Made by a program: the position numbers and the translations under genes. A stretch of 34,513 nt of DNA from Bacteroidota bacterium (GTDB taxonomy: Bacteria; Bacteroidota; Bacteroidia; Chitinophagales; Chitinophagaceae), in assembly GCA_023386045.1 (NCBI GenBank), contig JAEWKK010000036.1, positions 1 to 34,513 of the forward strand, in the 5' to 3' direction. The notes below the pieces were generated by a model, which had not been told where the DNA came from, searched no databases, and was given only the letters and a program-made list of their open reading frames with translations. This document shows, one piece after another, positions 1 through 8,647 of the stretch. Within the stretch, counting starts at the first letter, position 1. Each line of letters begins with the position of its first letter.

Positions 1-130
1 TAGATAATTTTTGCAACTTTACTACCACTATTGAACAGAATCAGAAAAATTATCCATTGCCAAAGAGTACAAAAACTAAATCAACAGGAGTTAAAAAAAC
101 GGTCAACGTATTTTAGGCACTTACAAAGCC

Positions 131-231
131 ATGAACTATGAACTATGAACTATGATCTATGAACCTTGCCATCAGCCATCTGCCAATTGGCTTCCAGCAT
201 TGCCGTTTCCCGTTTGACGTTTGACGTTTCC
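131..231 (+). repeat. Heptanucleotide word arrays upstream of the DUF6526 gene
   Basis: The 286 bases before the first gene hold no ORF I can support. From 131 to 165 there are five tandem 7-bp units (ATGAACT three times, ATGATCT, ATGAACC). After a 2-bp slip come GCCATCA, GCCATCT and GCCAATT (168-188). At 204-231 come CGTTTCC, CGTTTGA, CGTTTGA and CGTTTCC. All three sub-arrays keep a 7-bp period although the words differ. ATGAACY and GCCATCA words recur on the other side of the next gene. Positions 1-130 show nothing I can name. Confidence 0.8.
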
Positions 232-286
232 TGACTAGTCCATTACCTAAACAGCCTATCTTTATTTACATTTCAAAGCGAAAAAA

Positions 287-712
287 ATGAAAGAACAGAA
301 TTATAAAAATCACCGCCAGCTGGTGCCGGGATATCATGGTCTGACATTATTGTTAGTGATTGCTTTTTTGATCGGCAGCATCAGGAATTTCTATTTGAAT
401 ACCACCGATAAATACAACGCTTCACTGCTTGTTGCAGCGGCTATCATTCTTGCCAGTTTATATTATTATACCCGCGCCTTTGCGCTGCGGGCCCAGGATC
501 GCGCCATCAGGGCAGAAGAGCAGCTTCGTTATTTTATTCTCACTGGTCAGCGTCTTGATCAGCGATTGACTACCAACCAGATCATAGCTCTGCGATTTGC
601 CAGTGATGAAGAATTTCCCTCTCTTGTACGTAAAGCCCTTGATGAAAACCTCAAACCCGACGAAATAAAAAAATCGGTCAAAAGCTGGAGAGCTGACTGG
701 CATAGGGTGTGA
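287..712 (+). CDS. DUF6526 family small membrane protein
   Basis: A 141-residue protein with a charged, polar N-terminus containing a QNYKNHRQLVPGYHG stretch, followed by two predicted membrane helices (about residues 17-34 and 44-62). A cytoplasmic-looking, Arg/Glu-rich tail ends in a segment with DENLKPDEIKKSVKSW. I match the N-terminal signature and two-helix layout to DUF6526, a Bacteroidota family of unknown function; this is from memory. The ATG at 287 follows an A-rich stretch and has no Shine-Dalgarno sequence, as is usual in the phylum. A degenerate -7 element (TATCTTTA, 257-264) lies upstream. The gene is isolated: heptad arrays lie on both sides, and the downstream array starts one base-triplet after the TGA stop. 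Confidence 0.75.
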   Translation: MKEQNYKNHRQLVPGYHGLTLLLVIAFLIGSIRNFYLNTTDKYNASLLVAAAIILASLYYYTRAFALRAQDRAIRAEEQLRYFILTGQRLDQRLTTNQIIALRFASDEEFPSLVRKALDENLKPDEIKKSVKSWRADWHRV

Positions 713-715
713 TAT

Positions 716-897
716 GGTGAGTGGTGAGTGGTGAGTTATGGTTAGTGGTGAATAGTGAGTTGTGAGTTATGGTCAGTGGTGAATAGTGAGTGGTGAGTTA
801 TGGTCAGTGGTGAATAGTGAGTTGTGAGTATACTATCTGCCATCAGCCATGAACTATGAACCATGAACTATGAACTATGAACCATGAACCATGAACC
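716..897 (+). repeat. Heptad array filling the DUF6526/doxX convergent spacer
   Basis: The whole 190-bp spacer between the two convergent stop codons is repeat. Three GGTGAGT units (716-736) come first. Then a 31-bp unit repeats in tandem, each made of four heptads (GGTYAGT, GGTGAAT, AGTGAGT, KGTGAGT) separated from the next by TAT; heptads run at 740-767, 771-798 and 802-829. After a short linker comes GCCATCA (839-845), and then seven ATGAACY units (849-897). The array starts three bases after the DUF6526 TGA and ends five bases before the doxX stop. Confidence 0.85.
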
Positions 898-902
898 ACC
901 AC

Positions 903-1313
903 CTACTTATTAATCAACCTGTCAATACTCGCTTTGCCCGGGCCCATGACCAGGATTGAAAAGAAAACTACAAGGAATAACCCGGCAAGTTCGCCACGGC
1001 CAAAGAACTCACCCTTGTGAGCTGAGAAGAGTGCTACTGACATGGCAATCACCAGTGGGATCGCGGCCAGTCTTGTAAACAGGCCCAGGATAATGAATGC
1101 TGCGCAAAAGAATTCTGCAAATACAACCAGTGCCAGGGAAGTAGTAGAGCCAATGTGAAAAGGGTCTGCGAAGTTGGGAGCTTTTTGTGCGAAATGCATC
1201 AACTTGTCGAGTCCATGTCTTACCATCATCAATGAGCCGGCTCCAACTCTTAAAATAAATAATGCAAAAGAAAGGGCATTATCAGAAACCTTCGTACTGA
1301 ATAATCTTTTCAT
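903..1313 (-). CDS. DoxX family membrane protein
   Basis: A 136-residue protein with four predicted membrane helices. It begins with a segment reading LRVGAGSLMMVRHGLDKL and has the family's typical GxxxxxHGxxKL-like pattern. A second helix region contains AEFFCAAFIILGLFTRLAA, as in DoxX/YphA proteins. DoxX-like proteins are integral membrane proteins, some linked to quinone or thiosulfate redox chemistry and some to oxidative-stress complexes; the role here is not shown. The length is normal for the family. It is a single gene, divergent from the TPR operon (start-to-start distance about 180 bp) and convergent with the DUF6526 gene. The ATG at 1313 leads directly into MKRLFSTK. Confidence 0.85.
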   Translation of the reverse strand: MKRLFSTKVSDNALSFALFILRVGAGSLMMVRHGLDKLMHFAQKAPNFADPFHIGSTTSLALVVFAEFFCAAFIILGLFTRLAAIPLVIAMSVALFSAHKGEFFGRGELAGLFLVVFFSILVMGPGKASIDRLINK

Positions 1314-1427
1314 CCGGATAATGAATTAGGCTGCAAGGATACGCAAACAATTTTATTTTTCATCTTTACACAGGTTTTGTTAAATAGATGGGACTGTTTT
1401 GAATTTTTGCAGTTCTTTGGAATGATG

Positions 1428-1459
1428 TTTGGCGCAGCTTAAAATAATTCGAATCTTTA
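1428..1459 (+). promoter_or_regulatory. Possible promoter of the TPR operon
   Basis: TTTG at 1428-1431, then 20 bp, then AATCTTTA at 1452-1459, which matches the Bacteroidota -7 box TAnnTTTG at four of six fixed positions. A start site about 7 bp downstream (near 1466) would give a leader of about 28 nt to the ATG at 1494. It would leave the upstream in-frame ATG at 1467 with no leader. This is a degenerate match. Confidence 0.35.
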
Positions 1460-1493
1460 CAACGTTATGCACCCAACGGCTAAAGGAAGTCTT

Positions 1494-4400
1494 ATGAAGA
1501 AACTCTGTTTACCGCTATTGCTCACTGTTATCTCGCAGTTTTCCTATTCTCAAAAAACTTATTTCTTCAACGATCCCCAGGAGAAATTCAACGAAGCAAA
1601 GGAATATTACCAGAAAGGACAATACAGTCTGGCCTACCCGCTTTTCCGGGAATTGCAACAATCTATCAGGGAAACTGATAAAGCCAATACCCCGGTTATC
1701 AGCCAGGAGATCAACTATTATGCAATCGCCACTGGCTTATTGCAGAATGAAAATCGCGCCGAGCAGGACGCACTGGAATACATTGAACTGACCAAGAACA
1801 ATGCAAGAGTGCAGATGATGAGCTTCCAGCTGGCTGAATTTTATTTCAGGCAAAAGCGTTTTTCAGATGCAGTAGATCTTTACGAAAAGGCCAGCATCGC
1901 CAACCTCAATAATCGCGAAGCGGCAGATATGAAATTTCACCAGGGCTATTCCTATTTTACCATGCAACGTTTCGCGCAAGCAAAACCATTGCTTGATGCC
2001 ATAAGGCAGGTAAAGGATGATCCCAATTATATTGATGCCAATTATTACTATGGCTTCATTGCCTTCCGCGACCGCAACTACCGTGAAGCTTTGGAAAGTT
2101 TCCGCATTGTTGAGAACCAGCCGGATTATGAAGCCATCGTACCTTATTATATCGCCCAGATATATTATGTGCAGGGTAATAAAGACCAGGCAGTGACTTA
2201 TGCCGAAAACAAGATCAAGCAGGGCAAGACCCAATACTACGATCTTGAACTAAAGCAATTACTGGGTCATGCTTATTTTGAAAAGAAAGATTATGCGAAA
2301 GCTGCCACTTATCTTGGCGATTATGTAAACCGTTCCGCTAAAGTGAGGAGAGAAGACCTCTATGAAGTGTCCTACGCCTATTATCAAACCAATCAATACA
2401 GCAAAGCCATTGAAGGTTTCAAACAATTAAGTGGAAGGGAAGATTCATTGAGTCAGCATGCCATGTATTTGCTGGGAGATTCTTACCTCAAAACAAACCA
2501 GAAGGCCAATGCAAGGAATGCATTTCTTTTTAGCGCTTCCAATAACAGCAATGCCTTGCAGAGGGAGATTTCAAGATTTAATTATGCCAAGCTTTCCTAT
2601 GAGTTGGGCTACCAGGACGAGGCATTAAAAAATCTTCGCAGCTTCCTGAATGATTATCCTTCTTCTGCTTATTATGATGAAGCAGTTGAGTTGCTGGTAG
2701 GTGCTCTGGCCAATACCAATAACTATCGTGATGCCCTGGCCTTGCTGGAAGGCATTCGTAATCCTTCACAAAATGTAAAGCAATTATTGCCTCGTATTCT
2801 TTATGGACGTGCCACTGAATTGATCAATGACGGCAGACTGGCTGAAGCAGAAACCCTTCTCGACCGCGCACTCAAAGATCCCTATAATGGAGCTGTGCTT
2901 CCTTATCTGAATTTCTGGAAGGGCGAAATTGCCTATCGCACGAACCGAATTGATGATGCCATTCGTTATTATCATGCTTACCTGAATGCTGGTGCTCCGT
3001 CTTCAGGAGAAGCCAATGCAAAAAATGTACGTTATAACCTGGGCTATACTTATTTCAGAAAAGAAAACTACCCGGTTGCTAAAACTTACTTCGAACCTAT
3101 TGCCACTAATGTATCCTTAAGTTCTGACCCCATAACACAGGATGCCTACATCCGTACAGCAGATGTTTATTTCATGAGCAAAAGTTATGCGCAGGCAAAG
3201 TCCATGTATGATAATGTAATCAGGTTTTCATGGCCTTCTGAAGATTATGCCACTTTCCAAAAAGCCATGATCGCCGGTATCAACAATCCTACGGAGAAGA
3301 TCAACCTGCTGAATACATTAACGAGAAAGTTTCCCCAATCGAGCCTTGTAGGCGATGCCAATATGGAGATCGCCAATACTTACCTGGCAGATGAAAAGTT
3401 CAACAGCGCGGTTCCTTATCTTAATAATATTATCAAGGCCACGGGAAACAGCAGTCTTAAACCGCAGGCTCACCTGAAACTGGGTATTGCCTATTACAAT
3501 CTGAATAGTAATGATAATGCCATTGCGCAATACAAAACGCTTCTAAATACTTATCCTAATTCATCCGAAGCTGATGATGCGCTGGATAACCTGAAAACTA
3601 TTTATGTAGAGCAGGGCCGTCCTAACGATTATGTTGAAGCGGCAAGGCAGGCAGGCAAGCCCTTGTCGGTGAACACCGAGGATTCACTCACTTTTGCTGC
3701 GGCGGAAATACAATACGAGAAGGGCAATTACAATGCGGCTCTGGATGCATTGAATAATTACCTGCAAAGTTTTTCCAATGGTGCTTATTCTACGGAAGCA
3801 CAGTTTTACCGCGCTGAGATTTACAATGCAAGGAAGGACTGGAACAACGCACTGGCCAGTTATGCTGTAGTGGCTGAAAGGGTTCCAAATACTTATGCAG
3901 AAAGAGCCATTGTGCAGGCAGCAAGAATCAATTTCTTTGAATTGAAGAACAACGTGGAAGCTGAGAAATATTATGCTTTACTGAAACAGTTCACTGCTTC
4001 CCAGGAAAACAGGCTTGAAGCCATGCGTGGTTTGTTACGCAGTCAGTATGCCCAGCAAAAATGGAATGATGCTGTAACCAATGCCAGGGACCTGATTGCG
4101 CAAAAAGGCAGCAGTGCAGATGATAAGGCGCTTGCCAACATGGCCATTGGTAAATCGGCACAGATCAATGGACAATATGATGTTGCCATCAGCTCATTCA
4201 AACAGGTAGTTGCAGTTAACAAGGCTGCGCTGGCAGCTGAGGCCCGCTATGAGATCGCCAATACCTGGTTGCTTACAGACAAACTTGCCGATGCTGAGAA
4301 AGCAGGTTTTGAAGTGATCAATAAATCGGGTTCTTATGATTTCTGGGTAACGAAGGCCTATATTCTTTTGGGTGATGTGTATTTCAGGCAGAAAGATTAT

Positions 4401-4529
4401 TTCAATGCCAAGGCAACTTTCCAGAGTGTGGTGGATAACAGTCTGAATGCGGAATTAAAAGCCGAAGCACAGAATAAGTTGAAACTAACAATAGAAGAAG
4501 AAGCTAAAAACAGTAAGGTAGGTTCCTGA
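1494..4529 (+). CDS. Large secreted tetratricopeptide-repeat protein
   Basis: A 1011-residue protein. It starts with a signal peptide (MKKLCLPLLLTVISQ, cleavage near SYSQ) and continues as TPR-type helical hairpins to the C-terminus. Typical pieces are AKEYYQKGQYSLAYPLF, FSDAVDLYEKA, AKAATYLGDYV and AIAQYKTLLNTYPNSSEAD; the last resembles the BamD/YbgF subtype. I chose the ATG at 1494 over the in-frame ATG at 1467 because AAGGAAG lies just upstream and the signal peptide begins there. TPR arrays are protein-binding scaffolds, and this one is predicted to be periplasmic. The next gene, a barrel, starts 50 bp downstream, so they are probably one operon and may act together at the outer membrane. 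The partner is not identifiable from sequence. Confidence 0.85.
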   Translation: MKKLCLPLLLTVISQFSYSQKTYFFNDPQEKFNEAKEYYQKGQYSLAYPLFRELQQSIRETDKANTPVISQEINYYAIATGLLQNENRAEQDALEYIELTKNNARVQMMSFQLAEFYFRQKRFSDAVDLYEKASIANLNNREAADMKFHQGYSYFTMQRFAQAKPLLDAIRQVKDDPNYIDANYYYGFIAFRDRNYREALESFRIVENQPDYEAIVPYYIAQIYYVQGNKDQAVTYAENKIKQGKTQYYDLELKQLLGHAYFEKKDYAKAATYLGDYVNRSAKVRREDLYEVSYAYYQTNQYSKAIEGFKQLSGREDSLSQHAMYLLGDSYLKTNQKANARNAFLFSASNNSNALQREISRFNYAKLSYELGYQDEALKNLRSFLNDYPSSAYYDEAVELLVGALANTNNYRDALALLEGIRNPSQNVKQLLPRILYGRATELINDGRLAEAETLLDRALKDPYNGAVLPYLNFWKGEIAYRTNRIDDAIRYYHAYLNAGAPSSGEANAKNVRYNLGYTYFRKENYPVAKTYFEPIATNVSLSSDPITQDAYIRTADVYFMSKSYAQAKSMYDNVIRFSWPSEDYATFQKAMIAGINNPTEKINLLNTLTRKFPQSSLVGDANMEIANTYLADEKFNSAVPYLNNIIKATGNSSLKPQAHLKLGIAYYNLNSNDNAIAQYKTLLNTYPNSSEADDALDNLKTIYVEQGRPNDYVEAARQAGKPLSVNTEDSLTFAAAEIQYEKGNYNAALDALNNYLQSFSNGAYSTEAQFYRAEIYNARKDWNNALASYAVVAERVPNTYAERAIVQAARINFFELKNNVEAEKYYALLKQFTASQENRLEAMRGLLRSQYAQQKWNDAVTNARDLIAQKGSSADDKALANMAIGKSAQINGQYDVAISSFKQVVAVNKAALAAEARYEIANTWLLTDKLADAEKAGFEVINKSGSYDFWVTKAYILLGDVYFRQKDYFNAKATFQSVVDNSLNAELKAEAQNKLKLTIEEEAKNSKVGS

Positions 4530-4579
4530 TCACCATGAAAAACATCCCTAACATTCAACTCATTAATCCAACTAGTCAC

Positions 4580-6202
4580 ATGAAATCATCAATTATAATT
4601 GCCTCTTTACTATGGGTTGGTCTTGCTGCGAATGCACAGGATACAACAAAGAAAAAAGAAGTGAACATTACTTCTGCTTTCAAGCCCACATTGAAAGAAG
4701 CTGCCAAGATCAATTTCAATCCAACACCACCCACGGCAGATACAACAAGGCCAAGATTGCAATACCAGATCCCCAATCAAAACCTTGCATTCGCCTTTCA
4801 GCCAGGATCATTGAAGCCACTGGCACTGCAGGTGGATACAGGCGGCAAGTGGGACAATGAAAGTTATCTGAAGCTGGGTTATGGTAATTTTAAAACTCCA
4901 TTACTGCAGGCAGGACTTTCCGCAGGCGATGGAAGGAATGTGGGATTCAACGCCTATGCAAAACACAGTGCCTCGCAGGGAAACATTGACCTGCAGGATT
5001 ATAAAAGCACAGCGATTGACCTGAGCGGATTTGTGAAAACCGGGAACAACCTGGAATGGATGGGAAGGATCGGTGCTCTTCAGGAAGATTATAATAAATA
5101 TGGTGGTCAATTCAGGATTCCGGGTGAACCAAAAGATTCTCTTGAATTAAGATACCAGACCTGGAGGGGAAGAATTTCTTTCAGGAATATCAATCGTACC
5201 GAATTGGGAATTTCCTATGCACCCGAGGTGAAGATCGATGTATTCAGGGGGGTGGACAATGCTTCTGAAAGCAACACTTATATTCATCTTCCGCTGCAAA
5301 AATATTTCGGTACCAGTTTCGGGGTGGACCTTGCACTAACCGGAAATATCTCCAGGTATAAGCCGGAAACAAAATCGGCCATCAGCAATAATTATTTTTC
5401 TTTTGCTCCTTCCTTACTGTTCAAAAAATCAAATGTGAGCATCCAGGCGGGTATCCGGCCATCATGGGACAGGAAGGAATTTGAACTGTTTCCAAATGTG
5501 ATGGTGGAATTCAATACAACAGACCAGCGCTTTTCCGTGCAGGGTGGATGGACAGGCTATCTGCGCAATTCAGGTTACCAGTATACAGCTACCATGAATC
5601 CATGGATCTGGGCGCCATTGAATGTGATGAATACCAGGATAGAAGAGCGTTATGTAGGCTTTAAAGGTTCGGCTGGTGATCATTTTTCCTATGGCGTAAA
5701 AGCGGGTAGCAACATCCTGCACAACCAGCCTCTGTTCATTAATGATACAGTTACGGGGCGATCTTTTGGTGTGGTGTATGAACCCAGGACAAAAGTGATC
5801 AATCTTGGTGGAGAGATCGGCTATACTGTAGGAGAAAAATTTTCCCTGATCTCCAACCTTTCCATCAACCAGTATAAAACTGATTCTAGTGTGAAGGCCT
5901 GGGGTTTGCTTCCTCTGGAATGGAAAACCAGCATGCGTTTGCAGGTGTTGAAAGACCTGTATGTGAACAGTACCCTCTATGCCTTTGATGGTCCCTGGGC
6001 ATTGAATAAGGATGGAAGGAAGAATATGGCGGCTGCCATGGACCTGAGTGCCGGACTTGAATTCAGGGTGTGGAAATACATTAAGGTATGGGGACAGTTC
6101 AATAATATTATCAACAAAGAATACGAGCGTTGGAATAGTTACCCGGTTTATGGCTTTAACTTCCTTGCAGGAGTTGTAATTTCGTTTGCTCAAAAGAATT
6201 AA
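4580..6202 (+). CDS. Outer-membrane beta-barrel protein, TonB-receptor-like without plug
   Basis: A 540-residue protein with a signal peptide (MKSSIIIASLLWVGLAANAQ). A short linker follows (residues 27-44, EVNITSAFKPTLKEAAKI), and then a long series of alternating-hydrophobicity strands. The end (NNIINKEYERW ... FNFLAGVVISF) looks like the last strands of a TonB-dependent receptor barrel. No plug domain and no CarboxypepD_reg domain precede it, so it may not be a real TonB-gated transporter. An in-frame ATG at 4535 would add 15 residues before the signal peptide, so I prefer 4580. Its place after the TPR gene, and before a membrane-anchored HU-like protein, suggests an envelope assembly or scaffold module. 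That is inference. Confidence 0.75.
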   Translation: MKSSIIIASLLWVGLAANAQDTTKKKEVNITSAFKPTLKEAAKINFNPTPPTADTTRPRLQYQIPNQNLAFAFQPGSLKPLALQVDTGGKWDNESYLKLGYGNFKTPLLQAGLSAGDGRNVGFNAYAKHSASQGNIDLQDYKSTAIDLSGFVKTGNNLEWMGRIGALQEDYNKYGGQFRIPGEPKDSLELRYQTWRGRISFRNINRTELGISYAPEVKIDVFRGVDNASESNTYIHLPLQKYFGTSFGVDLALTGNISRYKPETKSAISNNYFSFAPSLLFKKSNVSIQAGIRPSWDRKEFELFPNVMVEFNTTDQRFSVQGGWTGYLRNSGYQYTATMNPWIWAPLNVMNTRIEERYVGFKGSAGDHFSYGVKAGSNILHNQPLFINDTVTGRSFGVVYEPRTKVINLGGEIGYTVGEKFSLISNLSINQYKTDSSVKAWGLLPLEWKTSMRLQVLKDLYVNSTLYAFDGPWALNKDGRKNMAAAMDLSAGLEFRVWKYIKVWGQFNNIINKEYERWNSYPVYGFNFLAGVVISFAQKN

Positions 6203-6205
6203 TTC

Positions 6206-6802
6206 TTGTTTTCATTACTTACAAAATACCTGGTTCAGTATGGCCATGTGTGCATACCGCACATAGGCAGATTTGAAATTGTACAGCAGTCACCATTGCT
6301 GGAAGTGGCAGACCATCGCATGCAGCCGCCTTCCTTCACCACCCGGTATCTGAAACAGGATACGGTAGCTGACCATCAATTCAGTTATCTTAATGTGGCC
6401 GCCGGGAATTTTAATGCACGCAGGGAACTATTGAATTTTGGAGAGGAATTGAGAGAAGCTGCGAGGCGACACCCCGTAAAATGGAATGGCTTTGGCACCT
6501 TACGCTTTGCTTCCAATGAACTGGTTTTTGAACCAGAATCCCTTTCCATCTCTTCTCTTGATTTTGTTCCTGCCAGGAAAGTAATGCGCGAGAACGCACA
6601 GCATCAAATGCTGGTGGGCGACAGGGAAATGAGTTCACAGCAGGTGACAGATGAACTGAATAAATTCAATTCAAAAAGGTCATGGGTAAAGATCATCGCC
6701 TGGACCGTCCTTGGATTGGCCATTCTGGCAATCATCTATGTATTATTCCAGGGAAGGTTCCAGACTTCCTCCAGTGGCCTCAGGTCATTGGTCGCTCATT
6801 AA
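6206..6802 (+). CDS. CCDC81-like HU-domain membrane protein
   Basis: A 198-residue protein. The N-terminal half has the pattern LLTKYLVQYGHVCIPHIGRFEI, followed by NAR and a GFGTLRF segment. This is what the prokaryotic CCDC81-like HU domains look like. A single membrane helix lies at about residues 161-181 and a short tail follows. In Bacteroidota such proteins often carry an HU-like domain on the cytoplasmic side and an SPOR domain outside, but here the outside part is only about 17 residues and has no SPOR domain. The start is TTG at 6206, four bases after the preceding TAA and in the same frame. No ATG in frame precedes the conserved motif, so translation may depend on reinitiation or coupling. 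It is the third gene of the TPR-barrel operon. Confidence 0.65.
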   Translation: MFSLLTKYLVQYGHVCIPHIGRFEIVQQSPLLEVADHRMQPPSFTTRYLKQDTVADHQFSYLNVAAGNFNARRELLNFGEELREAARRHPVKWNGFGTLRFASNELVFEPESLSISSLDFVPARKVMRENAQHQMLVGDREMSSQQVTDELNKFNSKRSWVKIIAWTVLGLAILAIIYVLFQGRFQTSSSGLRSLVAH

Positions 6803-6850
6803 TCCTATTCAGTTTTCCATTCTCGGTTAATCTGTATTTTGCAGCCCTTT

Positions 6851-7741
6851 ATGGATACAGTTCATTATGCTCATTGCCCGGTATGTAACAGTACATCGAT
6901 TAATCCATTGCTTACTGTAAAGGACCATTCTGTAAGTGGTGAATCTTTTGTGATCTGGCAGTGCAGTCATTGCAGCCTGAGATTCACACAAGACGTACCT
7001 TCTGAAGATGCCATCGGGCCATATTATCAGTCATCCGACTATATTTCCCATAGCAATACCAGCAAAGGCCTGATCAACAAAGTTTATCAGAAGGTGAGGA
7101 ATTATACCCTTCAGCAAAAAGCTGCACTGGTCATACATCATACAAAATCCAGGGGCAGGCAGCTGGATATAGGAGCCGGTATTGGAGCTTTTGTAAACAC
7201 TATGAAAAAGAAAGGGTGGGAGGTAAAAGGAATCGAACCGGATGCAGGTGCAAGAGATCAGGCAAAAGAACTCTATGACCTGCAACTTGAAGATACTTCC
7301 GTTTTAAAAACGCTACCAGAAGAAAGCTTTGATGCCATCACACTCTGGCATGTGCTTGAGCATGTACATGAACTACATCCTTATGTAGAGAAGCTGAAAG
7401 AACTTTTAAAACCTGATGGAAAGATCTTCATTGCGGTACCTAATTATACCTCACTTGACAGCAGCATTTATACCTTACACTGGGCGGCCTATGATGTTCC
7501 GCGTCATCTCTATCATTTTTCTCCCCGGTCAATGGAAATACTGATGCAAAAACATGGTTTGAAGATCGAAGCAAAAAAGCCCATGTGGTTTGATAGTTTT
7601 TATATCAGCTTATTAAGCAGTCAATACAAAAAAGGAAAAACCAGCTGGCTGGGTGCTGCATTCGCTGGATTGAGGTCCAACATCAATGCCCTCATGGATA
7701 AAAACAAATGCAGCTCACTTGTTTACATCATCAGCAAATGA
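6851..7741 (+). CDS. Class I SAM-dependent methyltransferase with N-terminal zinc ribbon
   Basis: A 296-residue protein. It opens with a zinc-ribbon pattern, CPVC (C9, C12) and CSHC (C38, C41). A Rossmann methyltransferase follows, with motif I DIGAGIGAF (residues 106-114), an acidic end of strand 2 in GIEPD, and WHVLEHVHEL (166-175), typical of the Methyltransf_23/11 group. The C-terminal HLYHFSP element is also seen in that group, which includes sugar- and lipid-modifying enzymes; the substrate is unknown. The ATG at 6851 is preferred to an in-frame TTG at 6839. The TGA stop abuts the stop of the convergent cyclotransferase with no base between them. The upstream gap is only 48 bp, so it may be cotranscribed with the HU-like gene. 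Confidence 0.85.
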   Translation: MDTVHYAHCPVCNSTSINPLLTVKDHSVSGESFVIWQCSHCSLRFTQDVPSEDAIGPYYQSSDYISHSNTSKGLINKVYQKVRNYTLQQKAALVIHHTKSRGRQLDIGAGIGAFVNTMKKKGWEVKGIEPDAGARDQAKELYDLQLEDTSVLKTLPEESFDAITLWHVLEHVHELHPYVEKLKELLKPDGKIFIAVPNYTSLDSSIYTLHWAAYDVPRHLYHFSPRSMEILMQKHGLKIEAKKPMWFDSFYISLLSSQYKKGKTSWLGAAFAGLRSNINALMDKNKCSSLVYIISK

Positions 7742-8560
7742 TCATTGTCCGAAGCTCACTTCATACATTACCGGCCAGTTCTTGCCCGTAACAAAGAATT
7801 TTTGCGTAGCAGGATTGTAGGCGATGCCATTGAGCACTTCCGCATTTAAATATTGTTGTCTTGCCCTTGAAACAAGATCGGAAAGATCCATCTTGCCTAC
7901 CACTTCTCCAGAGTTGGGATCAATCTTGTAGATGTAGTTCTGCTGCCAGATGTTGGCATAAACAAAACCGTTGACATATTCCAGCTCGTTGATATTGGGA
8001 ACTACTGATCCTCTTTCGGTAACAGTTACGGTTTTCAGCAATTTGAAGGTCTGGGGTTCATAAAATAGAAGGTCGGAGCTTCCATTGCTGGCGATCAGCT
8101 GCCTGCCATCGTTGGTAAGTCCCCATCCCTGTCCGTTCAATGGCAGTTCTTTTACTTTTTTGAAATCCTTTGCGGTATATACAAAAACCACGTGCTCCTG
8201 CCAGGTGAGTTGATAAACGGTATCATTCAGGATGGTAATGCCTTCTCCAAAATATTTACTGTCAAGATCTATTTCCCTGATCACCTTTCCTGTTTTGGGG
8301 TCTGTTTGCACCAGCTTTGATTTGCCGTTCAGGCCTGTACTTTCCATCAGGGTGTTCTGGTAAAACTCTAATCCTTCAGTGAAATACGATGTGTCGTGTG
8401 GGACCGTAGAAAGAATACTGTAACTGATGGTTGGCACAGGTTTTATATCATTACCAGCGTCATTGTCTGGCGAATTGCCACTGTCGGTGCAGGAGATAAA
8501 GAAACAGCTTAGGAAAAAAGTCAATAAGAAAGTCAACAAAAAAGAAGGCGATTTTCTCAT
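7742..8560 (-). CDS. Glutaminyl-peptide cyclotransferase lipoprotein
   Basis: A 272-residue protein with a lipoprotein signal: the start MRKSPSFLLT is followed by a hydrophobic core and a lipobox FISC, making C24 the lipidation site. The rest is a WD/YVTN-like beta-propeller of the plant-type glutaminyl cyclase family (Glu_cyclase_2). Its hallmarks are FTEGLEF, YFGEGITIL, GWGLTNDG, NELEYVNGFVYANIW and LNGIAYN. Enzymes of this family cyclize N-terminal Gln to pyroglutamate on exported proteins. In Bacteroidota this fits the frequent Gln at +1 after signal cleavage, as in the cargo proteins in this window. An upstream in-frame start at 8578 would put residues ahead of the lipoprotein signal, so I chose 8560. 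Confidence 0.88.
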   Translation of the reverse strand: MRKSPSFLLTFLLTFFLSCFFISCTDSGNSPDNDAGNDIKPVPTISYSILSTVPHDTSYFTEGLEFYQNTLMESTGLNGKSKLVQTDPKTGKVIREIDLDSKYFGEGITILNDTVYQLTWQEHVVFVYTAKDFKKVKELPLNGQGWGLTNDGRQLIASNGSSDLLFYEPQTFKLLKTVTVTERGSVVPNINELEYVNGFVYANIWQQNYIYKIDPNSGEVVGKMDLSDLVSRARQQYLNAEVLNGIAYNPATQKFFVTGKNWPVMYEVSFGQ

Positions 8561-8616
8561 TGGCCAAAAATAAGGCAAGGGTTTTTACTCAATTGTTAAA
8601 CAAAGTTTTTGAATGC

Positions 8617-8647
8617 TTTGTTTTTTAAAAACCGGAAGCTATATTTG
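8617..8647 (+). promoter_or_regulatory. Bacteroidota-type promoter of the metalloprotease gene
   Basis: A perfect -33/-7 pair: TTTG at 8617-8620, 19 bp, and TATATTTG at 8640-8647 (consensus TAnnTTTG). The predicted start is near 8654, giving a leader of about 150 nt before the ATG at 8803. This is the best promoter match in the window. Confidence 0.7.

Noticed and set aside
716..897. CRISPR-like array
   Set aside because: The units are 7 bp (31 bp in the higher-order unit) and tandem, with no unique spacers between repeats and no cas genes in the window.
5570..6193. 207-residue minus-strand ORF inside the barrel gene
   Set aside because: It is antisense to a coding region with clear barrel pattern, and its translation has no recognisable motif.
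8565..8572. Minus-strand TATTTTTG as a promoter for the cyclotransferase
   Set aside because: It matches the -7 consensus but would start transcription at or inside the chosen ATG, and there is no -33 box at the right distance.
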